A stretch of DNA of 64,000 nucleotides from Thermotogota bacterium (GTDB taxonomy: Bacteria > Thermotogota > Thermotogae > Thermotogales > DSM-5069). The stretch lies in NCBI GenBank assembly GCA_029551145.1, contig JAKPGA010000069.1, positions 1 through 64,000 of the forward strand, read 5' to 3'. Numbering within the stretch: position 1 is the stretch's first letter; each line of letters opens with the position of its first letter. Under the pieces are notes generated by a model. It saw nothing but the letters and a program-made list of their open reading frames with translations. It did not search any database and was not told the origin of the DNA. This document shows positions 45,795-54,427 of this stretch, piece by piece. A program made the position numbers and the translations under genes.

Positions 45795-47057
45795 TTATCG
45801 CTTTTTCAAAATATCCAAGATATAATCCACAGCGTATTTTAGTTCAACTTCAGATTGAGTCTGATTTACAAGATCCTTGACCTGTATCGTTTCCTTTGAG
45901 AGTTCATCCTCACCTATTATGACTGAAATAACTGCATTGAGTCTGTTCGCGTGCTTCAACTGCATCTTGATCGGTCGAGCATTGATGTCACAAACGGTTA
46001 TGATCCCTCGTTTTCTGAGTAGATCAGCCAACTCGAGGGCTTTGGCAGTGGCTTGTTCACCAATAGGAGCTACATAGACATCACACTTTGGTACTTGTGG
46101 TATCTGCAAGCCTTCCGATTTCACAGCCAGAATAAGTCTTTCAATTCCAGCTGCAAAGCCAAGCGCGGGGAGATCAGTCCCTCCGAGCTCTTTGCACAGA
46201 CCATCATACCTTCCACCACCAAGAACTGCGCTCTGTGCGCCGAGCAAATCATGCTTCACCTCAAAGACCGTGCGAGTGTAATAGTCCAGACCTCTAACCA
46301 AGCTTGCATCTTCATCAAATGGTATGTTGAGATGTACCAAGAGATCTTTGAATCTTTCATAATGTTTTCTACATTCATCGCACAGATAATCAACGGTCTT
46401 GGGAGCCCTCTTGGCTATTTCGAGGTCCTTTTTACAGTCAAGTAGCCTCAGAATATTTGTTTGGAAACGCTTCTTGCAGTCCTCACATATTTCATCATAA
46501 TGTTGACTGTAGTACTGTCTCAGAGCGTTCTTATATTCCACCCGGCAATTAGGACAGCCTATCGAATTGACGAATATTTTGTAAGAGGTCAACCCCAGAA
46601 GATCTAAGAATGACTTCGCAAACTGTACAATCTCGGCGTCTGCCGATGGTTCAGCAGATCCTATCAGCTCCACACCAAACTGATGAAACTGCCGAAGTCT
46701 GCCAGCTTGAGGCCTCTCGTACCGAAACATAGGCCCGATGTAGTAGAATCTTTGGGGCAAACCATCGTTGATCATTGAATTCTCTATAAATGCCCTTATG
46801 GTCGGAGCGGTACCTTCTGGTCTGAGTGTCAGACTTCTGCCGCCTTTATCAACAAAGGTGTACATTTCTTTTTGAACTATATCGGTCTCTTCACCAACAC
46901 TGCGCGTGAAGAGTTCAGTTGACTCAAAGATCGGTGTTCTTATCTCTCCATATCCAAACAACTGAGAGATCTGTACTGCTTTACGTTCAACGAAGCTCCA
47001 ATACCAGACATCTTGCCCGTAGATATCATTTGTTCCCTTGATGCGTTCGTATTTCAG
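45795..47057 (-). CDS. hisS: Histidyl-tRNA synthetase, probable CTG start
   Basis: Class II synthetase. The track start (TTG 46961) lacks the conserved N-terminus. The frame is open upstream and adds KYERIKGTNDIYGQDVWYWS, a clear HisS opening that in Thermotoga begins M-K-Y-x-R-I-K-G-T-N-D. The codon before K-Y is CTG (47057), preceded by ATT (47060); no ATG, GTG or TTG is available before the stop. GGAGGG lies upstream with 8 bases to CTG or 5 to ATT. This gives 420 residues. TLRPEGTAP (motif 2 region), FRYERPQAGRLRQFHQFGVE and GLDYYTRTVFEV, GGGRYDGL are intact. Confidence 0.93.
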   Translation of the reverse strand: MKYERIKGTNDIYGQDVWYWSFVERKAVQISQLFGYGEIRTPIFESTELFTRSVGEETDIVQKEMYTFVDKGGRSLTLRPEGTAPTIRAFIENSMINDGLPQRFYYIGPMFRYERPQAGRLRQFHQFGVELIGSAEPSADAEIVQFAKSFLDLLGLTSYKIFVNSIGCPNCRVEYKNALRQYYSQHYDEICEDCKKRFQTNILRLLDCKKDLEIAKRAPKTVDYLCDECRKHYERFKDLLVHLNIPFDEDASLVRGLDYYTRTVFEVKHDLLGAQSAVLGGGRYDGLCKELGGTDLPALGFAAGIERLILAVKSEGLQIPQVPKCDVYVAPIGEQATAKALELADLLRKRGIITVCDINARPIKMQLKHANRLNAVISVIIGEDELSKETIQVKDLVNQTQSEVELKYAVDYILDILKKR

Positions 47058-47076
47058 AATTCAGCCCTCCTCTAAT

Positions 47077-48726
47077 TCATGATACCACAGCACCGATCTT
47101 GTTGAGTACGTTCATGCATTCTTGATTGTTTTCCAAAACTTTCATCAGTTCCTCAAAAGATTTGAACGGTCTTGCGAGTAAGATCTTCTTGGCACGTCTT
47201 TCACCAATTGTTGGAATCTGAATCAATTCTTCATAAGATGCAGTGTTCAGGTTCAGTGGATATCGAACAGCTGTTATTGATCTTGGACCATGGTCAACTA
47301 CGACTACATCACCTTTAGATGCAAATTCCCCGGCTACACCAGCCAAGACAGGGTAGCTTCCCAGTTGTCTTGCGAAGGTGATCTTGCCCTCTCTGTACTC
47401 TGGATACACGTTTCGCAAAATGGATCCAACTGGAAATACTCTTCTAATCATTGGCAAATCGATTTGCTCCCTTATTTTCTCTTTATACTTTCTGAACAGC
47501 TCGCGGTTCAATCTGAGTTTTTCCCTCTGTGAGAACCTGTACAGAGCCGTACCTGGCTCCACTATAACCTGTCTGAGGTTTATCCTTCTCAACAGAAGAC
47601 CTTTGTCCAAAATCAATTTCAGCCATTTCAAATTCTCCTCATAGGTTTGTTTTGTTTCACCGATCAATCCGAACACCAAATTGATCCCGGGAAGCAGCTT
47701 TGGGACGCCATCGATTCTTACAGTTCCAATTTGATTTACCAGCTCGACTGCCCTCAGAACCTGCTGTGGAAAGTTCATTATGTTGTTCATTTTGACCACT
47801 CTGGGATCGAAACTCTCAACTCCAAAAGATAAGACATCACCCGTTGTGTTCCAGCTAACCATCGTTTCTACGATCTTTGCGCACTCTCTTTCGTAGTTTG
47901 CTATGAAAGCAGGATTGGCATTATCGTGGTGCAAGACTTCAATCTGAGGGCATCTGGTCCAGATGGTCTTGTACAGATCCTCAAAAACCGTGGGACAGGG
48001 TTTTCCATCTATGTCGAAATAGTAAGCCAGGACATTGGCAGATCTGCCGAATCTAAAGGCTCTACAACCATTCTTGTACAGTTCGCAGATCTCATCTATC
48101 ACATCTTCCACAGGTCTTGATGTGAACTTGGGATAGAAAATGGGTTCCGCACAAAAACTGCAATGACCCTTTCTCTCACAACCACGAGACAGTTCTATCT
48201 CACAGATCACGTTTGGATATCTTGGATGTTGCTTGATTATCGAGGCACCAAGGACAGATGCCGATCTGACGATTTTCCAATTGTTGTTCCTTTCTTGCAG
48301 ATCAAAAAGGTAGTTGTAGAGATCAACGGCTATATCTGGGCTAAGTGCGTAATCTGCACCCAGCTGAAGCTCCTTTGCCTTTGTTCCACCTTTGCGTGCC
48401 TGGAAAGAAGAAAAAGGTCCACCGATCAATCGAATACTTCTCTTGCAAGTTCCAAGTATCATTTCGAGTTCATCATGTGACATTGGCTGTCCGCCGACGT
48501 AATTGCCGGGGACGGTTATCCCACCTATCACCAAGATGAGGTCAAAATGGGGCAATTCATCCCAAAGCTTTTCGGTTCGAACTTGGTCTATGGTGTAGTA
48601 AGTCACCTGGTAATTTTTCATCGCAAGGATTCCTGCGGCATAACGAACATAGTGACTTATGTAAGGAGGTACTCCAAAAGCGGCTGGCTCATCTATATAG
48701 CCATCGAGGATGAGTGCTCTGTTCAT
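47077..48726 (-). CDS. Radical SAM protein with C-terminal helix-hairpin-helix
   Basis: 549 residues. N-terminal ~190 residues resemble a B12-binding-like region (LILDGYIDEPAAFGVPPYISHYVRYAAGILA). The cluster motif is unusual: SRGCERKGHCSFC, i.e. CX5CX2C instead of CX3CX2C. FGVESFDPRVVKMNNIMNFPQQVLRAVELVNQIG and GINLVFGLIGETKQTYEENL match radical SAM strand motifs. A C-terminal HhH (LNTASYEELIQIPTIGERRAKKILLARPFKSFEELM) suggests binding of DNA or RNA. Similar proteins are common in archaea. The exact reaction is unknown. Overlaps the RseB-like gene by 4 bp. Confidence 0.87.
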   Translation of the reverse strand: MNRALILDGYIDEPAAFGVPPYISHYVRYAAGILAMKNYQVTYYTIDQVRTEKLWDELPHFDLILVIGGITVPGNYVGGQPMSHDELEMILGTCKRSIRLIGGPFSSFQARKGGTKAKELQLGADYALSPDIAVDLYNYLFDLQERNNNWKIVRSASVLGASIIKQHPRYPNVICEIELSRGCERKGHCSFCAEPIFYPKFTSRPVEDVIDEICELYKNGCRAFRFGRSANVLAYYFDIDGKPCPTVFEDLYKTIWTRCPQIEVLHHDNANPAFIANYERECAKIVETMVSWNTTGDVLSFGVESFDPRVVKMNNIMNFPQQVLRAVELVNQIGTVRIDGVPKLLPGINLVFGLIGETKQTYEENLKWLKLILDKGLLLRRINLRQVIVEPGTALYRFSQREKLRLNRELFRKYKEKIREQIDLPMIRRVFPVGSILRNVYPEYREGKITFARQLGSYPVLAGVAGEFASKGDVVVVDHGPRSITAVRYPLNLNTASYEELIQIPTIGERRAKKILLARPFKSFEELMKVLENNQECMNVLNKIGAVVS

Positions 48727-49535
48727 TTTTCCAACAACTGTTTGATCTGTCTCAGAACCTCGTCATCCTGAGTGATTATGTATATGAAGTATCCCTGACC
48801 ATTACACTGCAGCATTTTCTCATTCTGTTCCGTATTGACGTTGACTTGCTTTGAAGCGTACACTATCTTCAAAATGGAGCCAGATTTATGATTTGCCATG
48901 ATCAATATGACTTGTTCCTCACCAATTCTGAGGCGTGAAATCGTGTACCAGGAAACGGTTTGCAGAATCTCTTTGATTTCGTTTGGGAAGTTAACAGTCG
49001 TTTCGCTTGCGCGGATGTTGTATTTACTTGCAATATCCTCAAATTTCTGCGAAAGGGGTTGTACATCTTCGTATACCAGCTCAGTTGTTACACCTTGGAA
49101 AACCCGTGTTATTCTTTCGGGATATCCTTTCTCATTTATTATCGCTGTGAACAGACCAGAGGGTGAATCAACAACAACCTTGTACTTACCGTCAACCTTC
49201 TCTGTCTTTGAGATACCCGTTTGCTTCATTTGCCTGATGAAAAGGTCTTCAAGGTCGAGGATTTCGAGTGGGGATACGCGAAGATTATTTGGCTCACCCA
49301 TAACAAATGAACCAGAGTGTTTCGCCCAGATCAAGACCAGAGGAGATAAAACCTGAACGATCTTATCCTCAGGCCATCTATAAACAAGTTCAATCCTGCT
49401 CTTGTTGCTGGCACCACGCTCTGTCACAACTCTTCTTCCAAAGTAGGAGTTGGTCAAAAAAAGATCAATAAAAGACTGACATAACGCGGCTACGGTAAAT
49501 GCAATGATACAGACTAATATCAGGGTTTTTCTCAT
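48723..49535 (-). CDS. Exported protein, possible RseB/LolA-like partner of the sigma system
   Basis: 270 residues with a signal peptide (TLILVCIIAFTVAALCQS). The body is beta-rich: RIELVYRWPEDKIVQVLSPL ... YKVVVDSPSGLFTAIINEKGYPERITRVFQGVTTELVYEDV, a pattern like the half-barrel of LolA/RseB proteins. It directly follows an ECF sigma factor and a single-span anti-sigma protein, the position of RseB in the rpoE-rseA-rseB operon of Proteobacteria. That parallel is my inference; sequence similarity to RseB is not evident by eye. Confidence 0.6.
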   Translation of the reverse strand: MRKTLILVCIIAFTVAALCQSFIDLFLTNSYFGRRVVTERGASNKSRIELVYRWPEDKIVQVLSPLVLIWAKHSGSFVMGEPNNLRVSPLEILDLEDLFIRQMKQTGISKTEKVDGKYKVVVDSPSGLFTAIINEKGYPERITRVFQGVTTELVYEDVQPLSQKFEDIASKYNIRASETTVNFPNEIKEILQTVSWYTISRLRIGEEQVILIMANHKSGSILKIVYASKQVNVNTEQNEKMLQCNGQGYFIYIITQDDEVLRQIKQLLEK

Positions 49536-49559
49536 TCACTTCATCGCTCCTAAGCTGGC

Positions 49560-49913
49560 TCAGAAACCATCTCCAACTAACTTAACCAAACTGAGATAAT
49601 CAAAAACCTCACTTACAGAAACTTGCTGTGTTTTGGCTGTAACCGGGATCTTGACTGGCATGACATTAAACACAATGAAAAACAGTGCAGCCACAACAGA
49701 TGCAGCTATCAAAAGCTCCGAGAACAGCTCTCTCTTCTTGCGGACCTTCGACATCACTCGCTCCTCAAGGACTGCACTCGGCTTGTAGTCATATCTCGCT
49801 TTCATCACTTGCATCGTAAGAGTGTAAGTCTTGACATCTTGCTTTGTCTCTTGATCCAACTCATCTTTTCCTATCTCACCATCGAGGAATTTCTGAAAAT
49901 TCTCCTCGTTCAT
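49560..49913 (-). CDS. Probable membrane anti-sigma factor
   Basis: 117 residues. An acidic N-terminal domain (MNEENFQKFLDGEIGKDELDQ) resembles the sigma-binding helices of anti-sigma factors, but lacks the zinc HxxxCxxC motif. One membrane segment (ELLIAASVVAALFFIVFNVMPV) and a short outside tail follow. ATG overlaps the sigma gene stop by 4 bp (ATGA), the standard coupling that balances the two. Stress could trigger its proteolysis; the CPBP or other membrane protease doing this is not known. Confidence 0.78.
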   Translation of the reverse strand: MNEENFQKFLDGEIGKDELDQETKQDVKTYTLTMQVMKARYDYKPSAVLEERVMSKVRKKRELFSELLIAASVVAALFFIVFNVMPVKIPVTAKTQQVSVSEVFDYLSLVKLVGDGF

Positions 49914-50464
49914 CCATTCGCCTCCTCAAGTAACTTCTTGAGCCTTTTCCTTGCATAATGAAGACTGCTCTTAACGCTACCGACTGATTTATCGATTATC
50001 TGACTGATTTCCTCATAACTCAAACCATCTACATCCCTAAGTTTGATAAGCAACCTATCGTCTGCTGACAGTCTCTCTATCGCGTCCATGATCTTTTCGT
50101 AAGCTATCTCGCCGGTTGCTTGTAAGATTGTATCAGATTCTGACACTGGGTGTGGAATTGATCCTTCTTCATCTTCTGTGAAATCGGTGAGTACTTCGTT
50201 TCGCCTTTTGTATTTCGACAGATAGTCTTTGCATACATTTATTGCTATTCTATAAATCCATGTAGAAAGCTTTGAATCTCCTTTGAATCTTCTCACACCT
50301 TTGAAAACTCTTAGCATGACCTCTTGGACAACGTCATCAACATCGTCTGCTCCAAGATAAGTCCTTGCAACACTTCCTATCCTGCCAGCGTATTCTCTGT
50401 AAAGCCATCTATATGCCCAATCGTCACCGCGTCGCAATCCTCTGAGGAGTTCTTCATCTTGCAT
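49910..50464 (-). CDS. ECF (group 4) RNA polymerase sigma factor, RpoE/SigW-like
   Basis: 184 residues from ATG 50464 (AGGAGG six bases upstream; the track GTG/other start at 50500 is rejected). Region 2: LLRGLRRGDDWAYRWLYREYAGRIGSVARTYLGADDVDDVVQEVMLRVFKGVRRFKGDSKLSTWIYRIAINVCKDYL. Region 4: LRDVDGLSYEEISQIIDKSVGSVKSSLHYARKRLKKLL. Directs RNA polymerase to a stress regulon, probably including its own operon. Followed by its anti-sigma factor. Confidence 0.92.
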   Translation of the reverse strand: MQDEELLRGLRRGDDWAYRWLYREYAGRIGSVARTYLGADDVDDVVQEVMLRVFKGVRRFKGDSKLSTWIYRIAINVCKDYLSKYKRRNEVLTDFTEDEEGSIPHPVSESDTILQATGEIAYEKIMDAIERLSADDRLLIKLRDVDGLSYEEISQIIDKSVGSVKSSLHYARKRLKKLLEEANG

Positions 50465-50504
50465 CTTTTTCCTCCTATTTTGACATTGAATGACTCTCAA
50501 AAGT

Positions 50505-51008
50505 TCACTTACACATTATCTCATTCGGTTCACATTCAATTGTACCAATTTCTCTCAGTACAGCTTCTCCAATGGGATTATCAACACCTGCAAGGTAGTC
50601 AGACAGATGTAAATGCAAACATTTGACTCTTTTCAAGTCCTTTATCCCGCCGCTGCCAACTTTGTCCAATTTCTCTCTTATGTTTTCATCGTTAATAAGT
50701 CTCGCCCTTCTTTCTCTGATAACCTTGTGTGCATTCAGATATCTCTCTTTGAAGACCAGATCGCATGCGATGCGCTCTTCAAGCTTGTGAATCCATCCTT
50801 GTGACTCCAAACGTGAAACGGCTTTCACCAAATATGGGCAGGTCAACCAATACAACGTGGGAAATGGCTTTTCATCAATCACCGGGCAACTTTGTATCAG
50901 TACGGGATAACCATATCTACACCTTCTGACGATACCAGTTATTCCCTTTGGCCAGCGACCTATTTGCTGCTTGATTGTCAGCAGATCTTCACGGCAAATG
51001 CCTTCCAA
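50505..51008 (-). CDS. DUF501 family protein
   Basis: 167 residues. Matches DUF501: IKQQIGRWPKGITGIVRRCRYGYPVLIQSCPVIDEKPFPTLYWLTCPYLVKAVSRLESQGWI ... RARLINDENIREKLDKVGSGGIKDLKRVKCLHLHLSDYLAGVDNPIGEAVL. Several conserved Cys and His (CLHLHLSDYLA) suggest metal binding. Function unknown; in Actinobacteria it often sits near ppx/gppA and eno. Start is probably the TTG overlapping prmA; the exact start is uncertain because no strong ribosome site is seen. Confidence 0.85.
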   Translation of the reverse strand: MEGICREDLLTIKQQIGRWPKGITGIVRRCRYGYPVLIQSCPVIDEKPFPTLYWLTCPYLVKAVSRLESQGWIHKLEERIACDLVFKERYLNAHKVIRERRARLINDENIREKLDKVGSGGIKDLKRVKCLHLHLSDYLAGVDNPIGEAVLREIGTIECEPNEIMCK

Positions 51009-51787
51009 TTTTGCATCTCACCCTCAGACATTATCTCGAAATTCCTGCTCCGCAGGTGTCTTTTGACAACTGTTTCATCCTTGGCGGGTATTCCAGATAC
51101 AATCAATGTCGAACCCGCATTTGTTACTTTGTCAACCTGATCTATCAACTCGATTATCACAGGCGTCAATATGTTTGCAACCACAAGATCGTATCGACCT
51201 GTAATGTTGCTCAACAAATCAGATAGTATTACATCTACCTTCACTCGATTCTTTTTCACAAACTCTTTGGCAACCTCAACAGCAACCGGATCATTGTCCA
51301 AAGCCGTGACCTTCCTTGCGCCAAGCTTTGCTGCAATAATTGCCAGTATGGCCGTGCCACAACCAACATCAAGAACGCTGTAAGTGTTTTTCAAGTACTG
51401 GATCAACAATCTGGCTGCAAGGAGAGTTGTGGGATGATCACCGGTTCCAAAGGCCGCCGATGGCTTCATCTTAACAACCACAGCATTCCGCAACTTCAAT
51501 CTGTCTGTTGGATCCACCCAGATACCATCGGCGATCTCAAAAGGTTCAAGTTTCATATACCTGAACCAGTCATCAACGCGAGAACTTCTCTTTTCAACAA
51601 GTTCGCTGTCAGTTCTTTTCAAAAGATCTCTGACGAAGTCTTCATCTTCTGTGTATAAAATTACTCTCGTTTCATCGGTCTTATGCTCTATTGCATATGC
51701 GAAAAATCCCCTTGAAATCAACTCTTCTTTAAGATCTTCCACACAATGACTTTTCAGATGCCATTCTGTGGTACTTTTCAGCATCAT
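50978..51787 (-). CDS. prmA: Ribosomal protein L11 methyltransferase
   Basis: 269 residues. N-terminal L11-recognition domain, then SAM domain: AFGTGDHPTTLLAARLLIQYL, VLDVGCGTAILAIIAAKLGARKVTALDNDPVAVEVAKE and DLVVANILTPVIIEL (NxxxxP motif as NILTPV). Trimethylates L11 lysines and N-terminus in known species. ATG overlaps the speE stop by 4 bp. Confidence 0.95.
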   Translation of the reverse strand: MMLKSTTEWHLKSHCVEDLKEELISRGFFAYAIEHKTDETRVILYTEDEDFVRDLLKRTDSELVEKRSSRVDDWFRYMKLEPFEIADGIWVDPTDRLKLRNAVVVKMKPSAAFGTGDHPTTLLAARLLIQYLKNTYSVLDVGCGTAILAIIAAKLGARKVTALDNDPVAVEVAKEFVKKNRVKVDVILSDLLSNITGRYDLVVANILTPVIIELIDQVDKVTNAGSTLIVSGIPAKDETVVKRHLRSRNFEIMSEGEMQNWKAFAVKIC

Positions 51788-52656
51788 GTTCTTCCTTCAA
51801 GCTCACGTCTAATGAAGTTTGGCAGTACAAAGGCAGCTTGGTGGATTTCCTCGTTGTAATACTTCAACTCCTTAGACATCTTCTGCGCATCTTCAACTCT
51901 GAAATCTTTCAGAGGATCTTTCCCTTTCGAAGCGAAAATGTACAACCAATAACCTGAAGGGTACGTTGGAATAAAGCCTTGATATACTCGGACAACTGGG
52001 AATGCGTTACTGACTCTTCTATAGGCGATCTTGAGCCAGCCAAAATCGTACAATGGATTTTCGGCTTCTGCTGTCATTACGCCGCCTTCTTTGAGGGCAT
52101 CATAACACGACTTGTAAAAATCTTGGGTGAAAAGATGCCCGCCTTCACCGGCTGTCGGATCTGTTGAATCGATTATTATCACGTCAAATTCGTTTCGAAT
52201 GCGTTTTATATATTCTGCGCCGTTCTCGAAAACAACCTCAGCTTTTTCGCTTTCAAAAGCCACACCTGTCTTCAAGTACTCTTTTGAGACTTCAACTACA
52301 CGTCTGTCAATTTCACAGAGAACAGCCTTCTCAACTTGTGGGTGTCTCAGTACTTCGCGCAGAGTTCCGCCGTCACCGCCACCAACGATCAGCACTGATT
52401 TTGGATTTTCATGTGAAAACATCGCCACATGCGCGAGCATCTCATGATACATGAATTCGTCTACATCCGTTGTCATCGTGATGCCATCGAGTGCAAAAAC
52501 TCTTCCCAGAGTTGGGTTGTCGAAGACATCTATTCTTTGATACTGAGTCTGCTCAGAATGAATCATTCGACTTATTCTCATCACAAGACCGACATCACCA
52601 CCAGAAAAATAATCAAAGAACCATAGGTGCTTTCCTGGAACGACTTTTTCAAGCAC
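51784..52656 (-). CDS. speE: Spermidine synthase
   Basis: 290 residues, GTG start with GGGAGGAG upstream. Aminopropyltransferase motifs: [55 protein letters not shown], and [22 protein letters not shown]. Transfers aminopropyl from decarboxylated SAM to putrescine or longer amines; thermophiles often make long or branched polyamines. Overlaps speD by 8 bp. Confidence 0.95.
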   Translation of the reverse strand: MLEKVVPGKHLWFFDYFSGGDVGLVMRISRMIHSEQTQYQRIDVFDNPTLGRVFALDGITMTTDVDEFMYHEMLAHVAMFSHENPKSVLIVGGGDGGTLREVLRHPQVEKAVLCEIDRRVVEVSKEYLKTGVAFESEKAEVVFENGAEYIKRIRNEFDVIIIDSTDPTAGEGGHLFTQDFYKSCYDALKEGGVMTAEAENPLYDFGWLKIAYRRVSNAFPVVRVYQGFIPTYPSGYWLYIFASKGKDPLKDFRVEDAQKMSKELKYYNEEIHQAAFVLPNFIRRELEGRT

Positions 52657-53062
52657 TGCATACTCCTCCCTTCACAGCCTTGTGTGGTGCAGTGGTTGGT
52701 ATACCTATTGCTCTGTAATCACCACGAGTGTGCTCGAAAACTTGTGTTCTCTTTGCGTCAAAGGCCTTTTTCAAATAGTCAAAAGCCTTCCATGGATCTG
52801 TATCCTCTCCGCAGGTGAACAAGTCGATTGCGGCATAGCCATACTCAGGCCACGTGTGAATCGTTAGGTGCGATTCAGAAATGACAACTACACCGCTCAC
52901 TCCGTAGGGGAGGAACCTATGGAACGAGCTACCGATTATTGTTGCTCCGGCAACAATAGCTGCATCTTTCATTTTTTGCTCAACAAGTTCTACGTCATCA
53001 AGGGCTCTTTGATCACAGTCATAAAACTCCGCAATCAAGTGTCTTCCCAAGCTTTTCTTCAT
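52649..53062 (-). CDS. speD: S-adenosylmethionine decarboxylase proenzyme
   Basis: 137 residues from ATG 53062 ([16 protein letters not shown]), GGGAGGG seven bases upstream. SpeD class 1B: self-cleaves at [24 protein letters not shown], the glutamate-serine bond giving the pyruvoyl group. Also GVSGVVVI. Makes decarboxylated SAM for SpeE. Starts 16 bp after the cupin regulator, likely its target. Confidence 0.96.
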   Translation of the reverse strand: MKKSLGRHLIAEFYDCDQRALDDVELVEQKMKDAAIVAGATIIGSSFHRFLPYGVSGVVVISESHLTIHTWPEYGYAAIDLFTCGEDTDPWKAFDYLKKAFDAKRTQVFEHTRGDYRAIGIPTTAPHKAVKGGVCSA

Positions 53063-53078
53063 TGCCAATCCCTCCCCA

Positions 53079-53609
53079 TCAATCGATTTCTATCCACAGA
53101 ACTACTGCTTCCTTTTTCTTGCTCGGATTCTTCAAAAAATGCTTTTTATCGGCACGGTAGTAAAAACAATCTCCCTGGGACAGTTTGTACCTAACATCAT
53201 CGAGCCACAGGTCTACCTTGCCTTGTAATACATAGCCAAACTCATCACCTTCGTGATAGTCTTCTTCCTCTGTTTGTGCACCTGGCTTCAAAGTCACTAA
53301 AATGGGATCTATTTTCTTTGTCTCGACGTCACTCATCAACAACTGGGACGAAACCCCGTCTGGTTCATCGTAGACCGGTATTCTATCCTCTTTTCTGAAG
53401 ACTACTTTTCTCTCTTCCTCCGAGAAAAACGCCTTCAAATCAGTCCCAAGAGCGCGCAAGATCTTTTCCAAAGTGTCCACAGACAAAGATGTCTTGTTAC
53501 TTTCAAGCTGCGAGATAAAGCTTCTTGAAAGATCTGTACGCATTGCCAGTTCTTCTTGTGTCAACCCTCGAGACATTCTTAGCCTCTTAACCTTTTCACC
53601 CAAATCCAC
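53079..53609 (-). CDS. XRE-family regulator with C-terminal cupin domain
   Basis: 176 residues from GTG 53609 (GAGGTG six bases upstream); the track start at 53672 is inside the leader. [51 protein letters not shown]. Cupin_2: [59 protein letters not shown]. PuuR-type regulators of this layout sense polyamines. Placement directly before speD-speE suggests feedback control of polyamine synthesis; inferred. Confidence 0.9.
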   Translation of the reverse strand: MDLGEKVKRLRMSRGLTQEELAMRTDLSRSFISQLESNKTSLSVDTLEKILRALGTDLKAFFSEEERKVVFRKEDRIPVYDEPDGVSSQLLMSDVETKKIDPILVTLKPGAQTEEEDYHEGDEFGYVLQGKVDLWLDDVRYKLSQGDCFYYRADKKHFLKNPSKKKEAVVLWIEID

Positions 53610-53657
53610 CGAAAACACCTCAATCCATCTGTAGAAGCCATTATCCGAACTTATGTC

Positions 53658-53779
53658 CAGTATACTGTTCACATTGGGTCAACTTACATAGTCATTATAT
53701 GCATGTCTTGCTCGAAAAAATACTAAGAAATCTTTAAGAGTACTTTACAAAAGAGATTAAACTGGTGATACTGAACAGT
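53658..53779. promoter_or_regulatory. Promoter and candidate operators upstream of the cupin regulator-speDE operon
   Basis: Minus strand -10 TATAAT at 53699-53694 with a poor -35; the transcript would have a leader of about 75-80 bases. Within the leader is the palindrome CAGTATACTG (53658-53667). TGAACA occurs three times: reversed at 53666-53671 and direct at 53772-53777 and 53824-53829; the first two extend to an inverted pair ACTGTTCA/TGAACAGT. These are candidate sites for the regulator itself. All inferred. Confidence 0.4.
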
Positions 53780-53884
53780 TTATTCACACGTCCTGGTTCA
53801 TGCACAAATCTCGTTAACTATTGTGAACATTTCGAAGATGCCAAGGTAACTCAGGGCAGATTTCATTTTTCATGTAAAGTGTTG

Positions 53885-53899
53885 TATATTATTAATGCT
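53885..53899 (+). promoter_or_regulatory. Possible -10 element for a leaderless comEB transcript
   Basis: TATATT/TATTAT (53885-53892) ends seven bases before the ATG at 53900, where a transcription start would coincide with the A of ATG. No Shine-Dalgarno sequence is present. The -35 is weak. Confidence 0.35.
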
Positions 53900-54427
53900 A
53901 TGAATGAATTGGATTTGATCACCTACTTGCAGAAGATCGAACTGAAACAGAATATCGACAGTAGAATCTCGTGGGATGAATATTTCATGAGAATATGCTG
54001 TATTGTGAGTGAAAGGTCCACATGCGTTCATAGGAAGGTAGGAGCAGTAATTGTCAAAGAAAACAGAATTCTTGCCACAGGCTACAATCAACCACCATCG
54101 GGATTTCCGCATTGCGACTCGATAGGCTGTATACGCGATGATTTGAAGATACCTTCTGGCAGAAATCAGGAAATATGCTATGGCCTACATGCCGAGCAAA
54201 ACGCGCTGATGCAGGCAGCCAGATTCGGCATATCAACTAATGGAGCCACGATATACGTAACGGCAAAACCGTGCTCGGTATGCGCGAGGCTCATAATAAA
54301 TGCGGGTATACTTAGAGTAGTGTATTTTTCAGATTATCCCGATCCACTGACAGATTATTTCTTTAGAGCATGTAACATCAAAGTTGAATTGGTCAATATC
54401 ACTGGAGGTGAATCTTTTGAAGGTTGA
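53900..54427 (+). CDS. dCMP deaminase (ComEB-like)
   Basis: 175 residues from ATG 53900 (MNELDLITYLQKIELKQNI). Zinc deaminase motifs: SWDEYFMRICCIVSERSTCVHRKVGAVIV, GLHAEQNALMQAA (HAE) and VTAKPCSVCARLIINAG (PCxxC). Supplies dUMP for thymidylate synthesis; the extra cysteine cluster CDSIGCIRDD is usual in the bacterial/phage type. The track start at 53765 adds an unlikely 45 residues. No ribosome site is seen before ATG; the mRNA may be leaderless. Leads the plus-strand run to 58142. Confidence 0.88.
   Translation: MNELDLITYLQKIELKQNIDSRISWDEYFMRICCIVSERSTCVHRKVGAVIVKENRILATGYNQPPSGFPHCDSIGCIRDDLKIPSGRNQEICYGLHAEQNALMQAARFGISTNGATIYVTAKPCSVCARLIINAGILRVVYFSDYPDPLTDYFFRACNIKVELVNITGGESFEG

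Noticed and set aside
45795-46961. TTG start for hisS as in the ORF track
   Set aside because: It lacks the conserved KGTND segment that is encoded directly upstream.
48723-53609. Mobile island signature around the sigma/radical SAM genes
   Set aside because: No direct repeats, integrase, tRNA target or change in base composition; the genes are tightly coupled to housekeeping genes.
53765-53899. N-terminal extension of the dCMP deaminase
   Set aside because: The 45 extra residues look random, have no ribosome site and cover the regulator promoter region.
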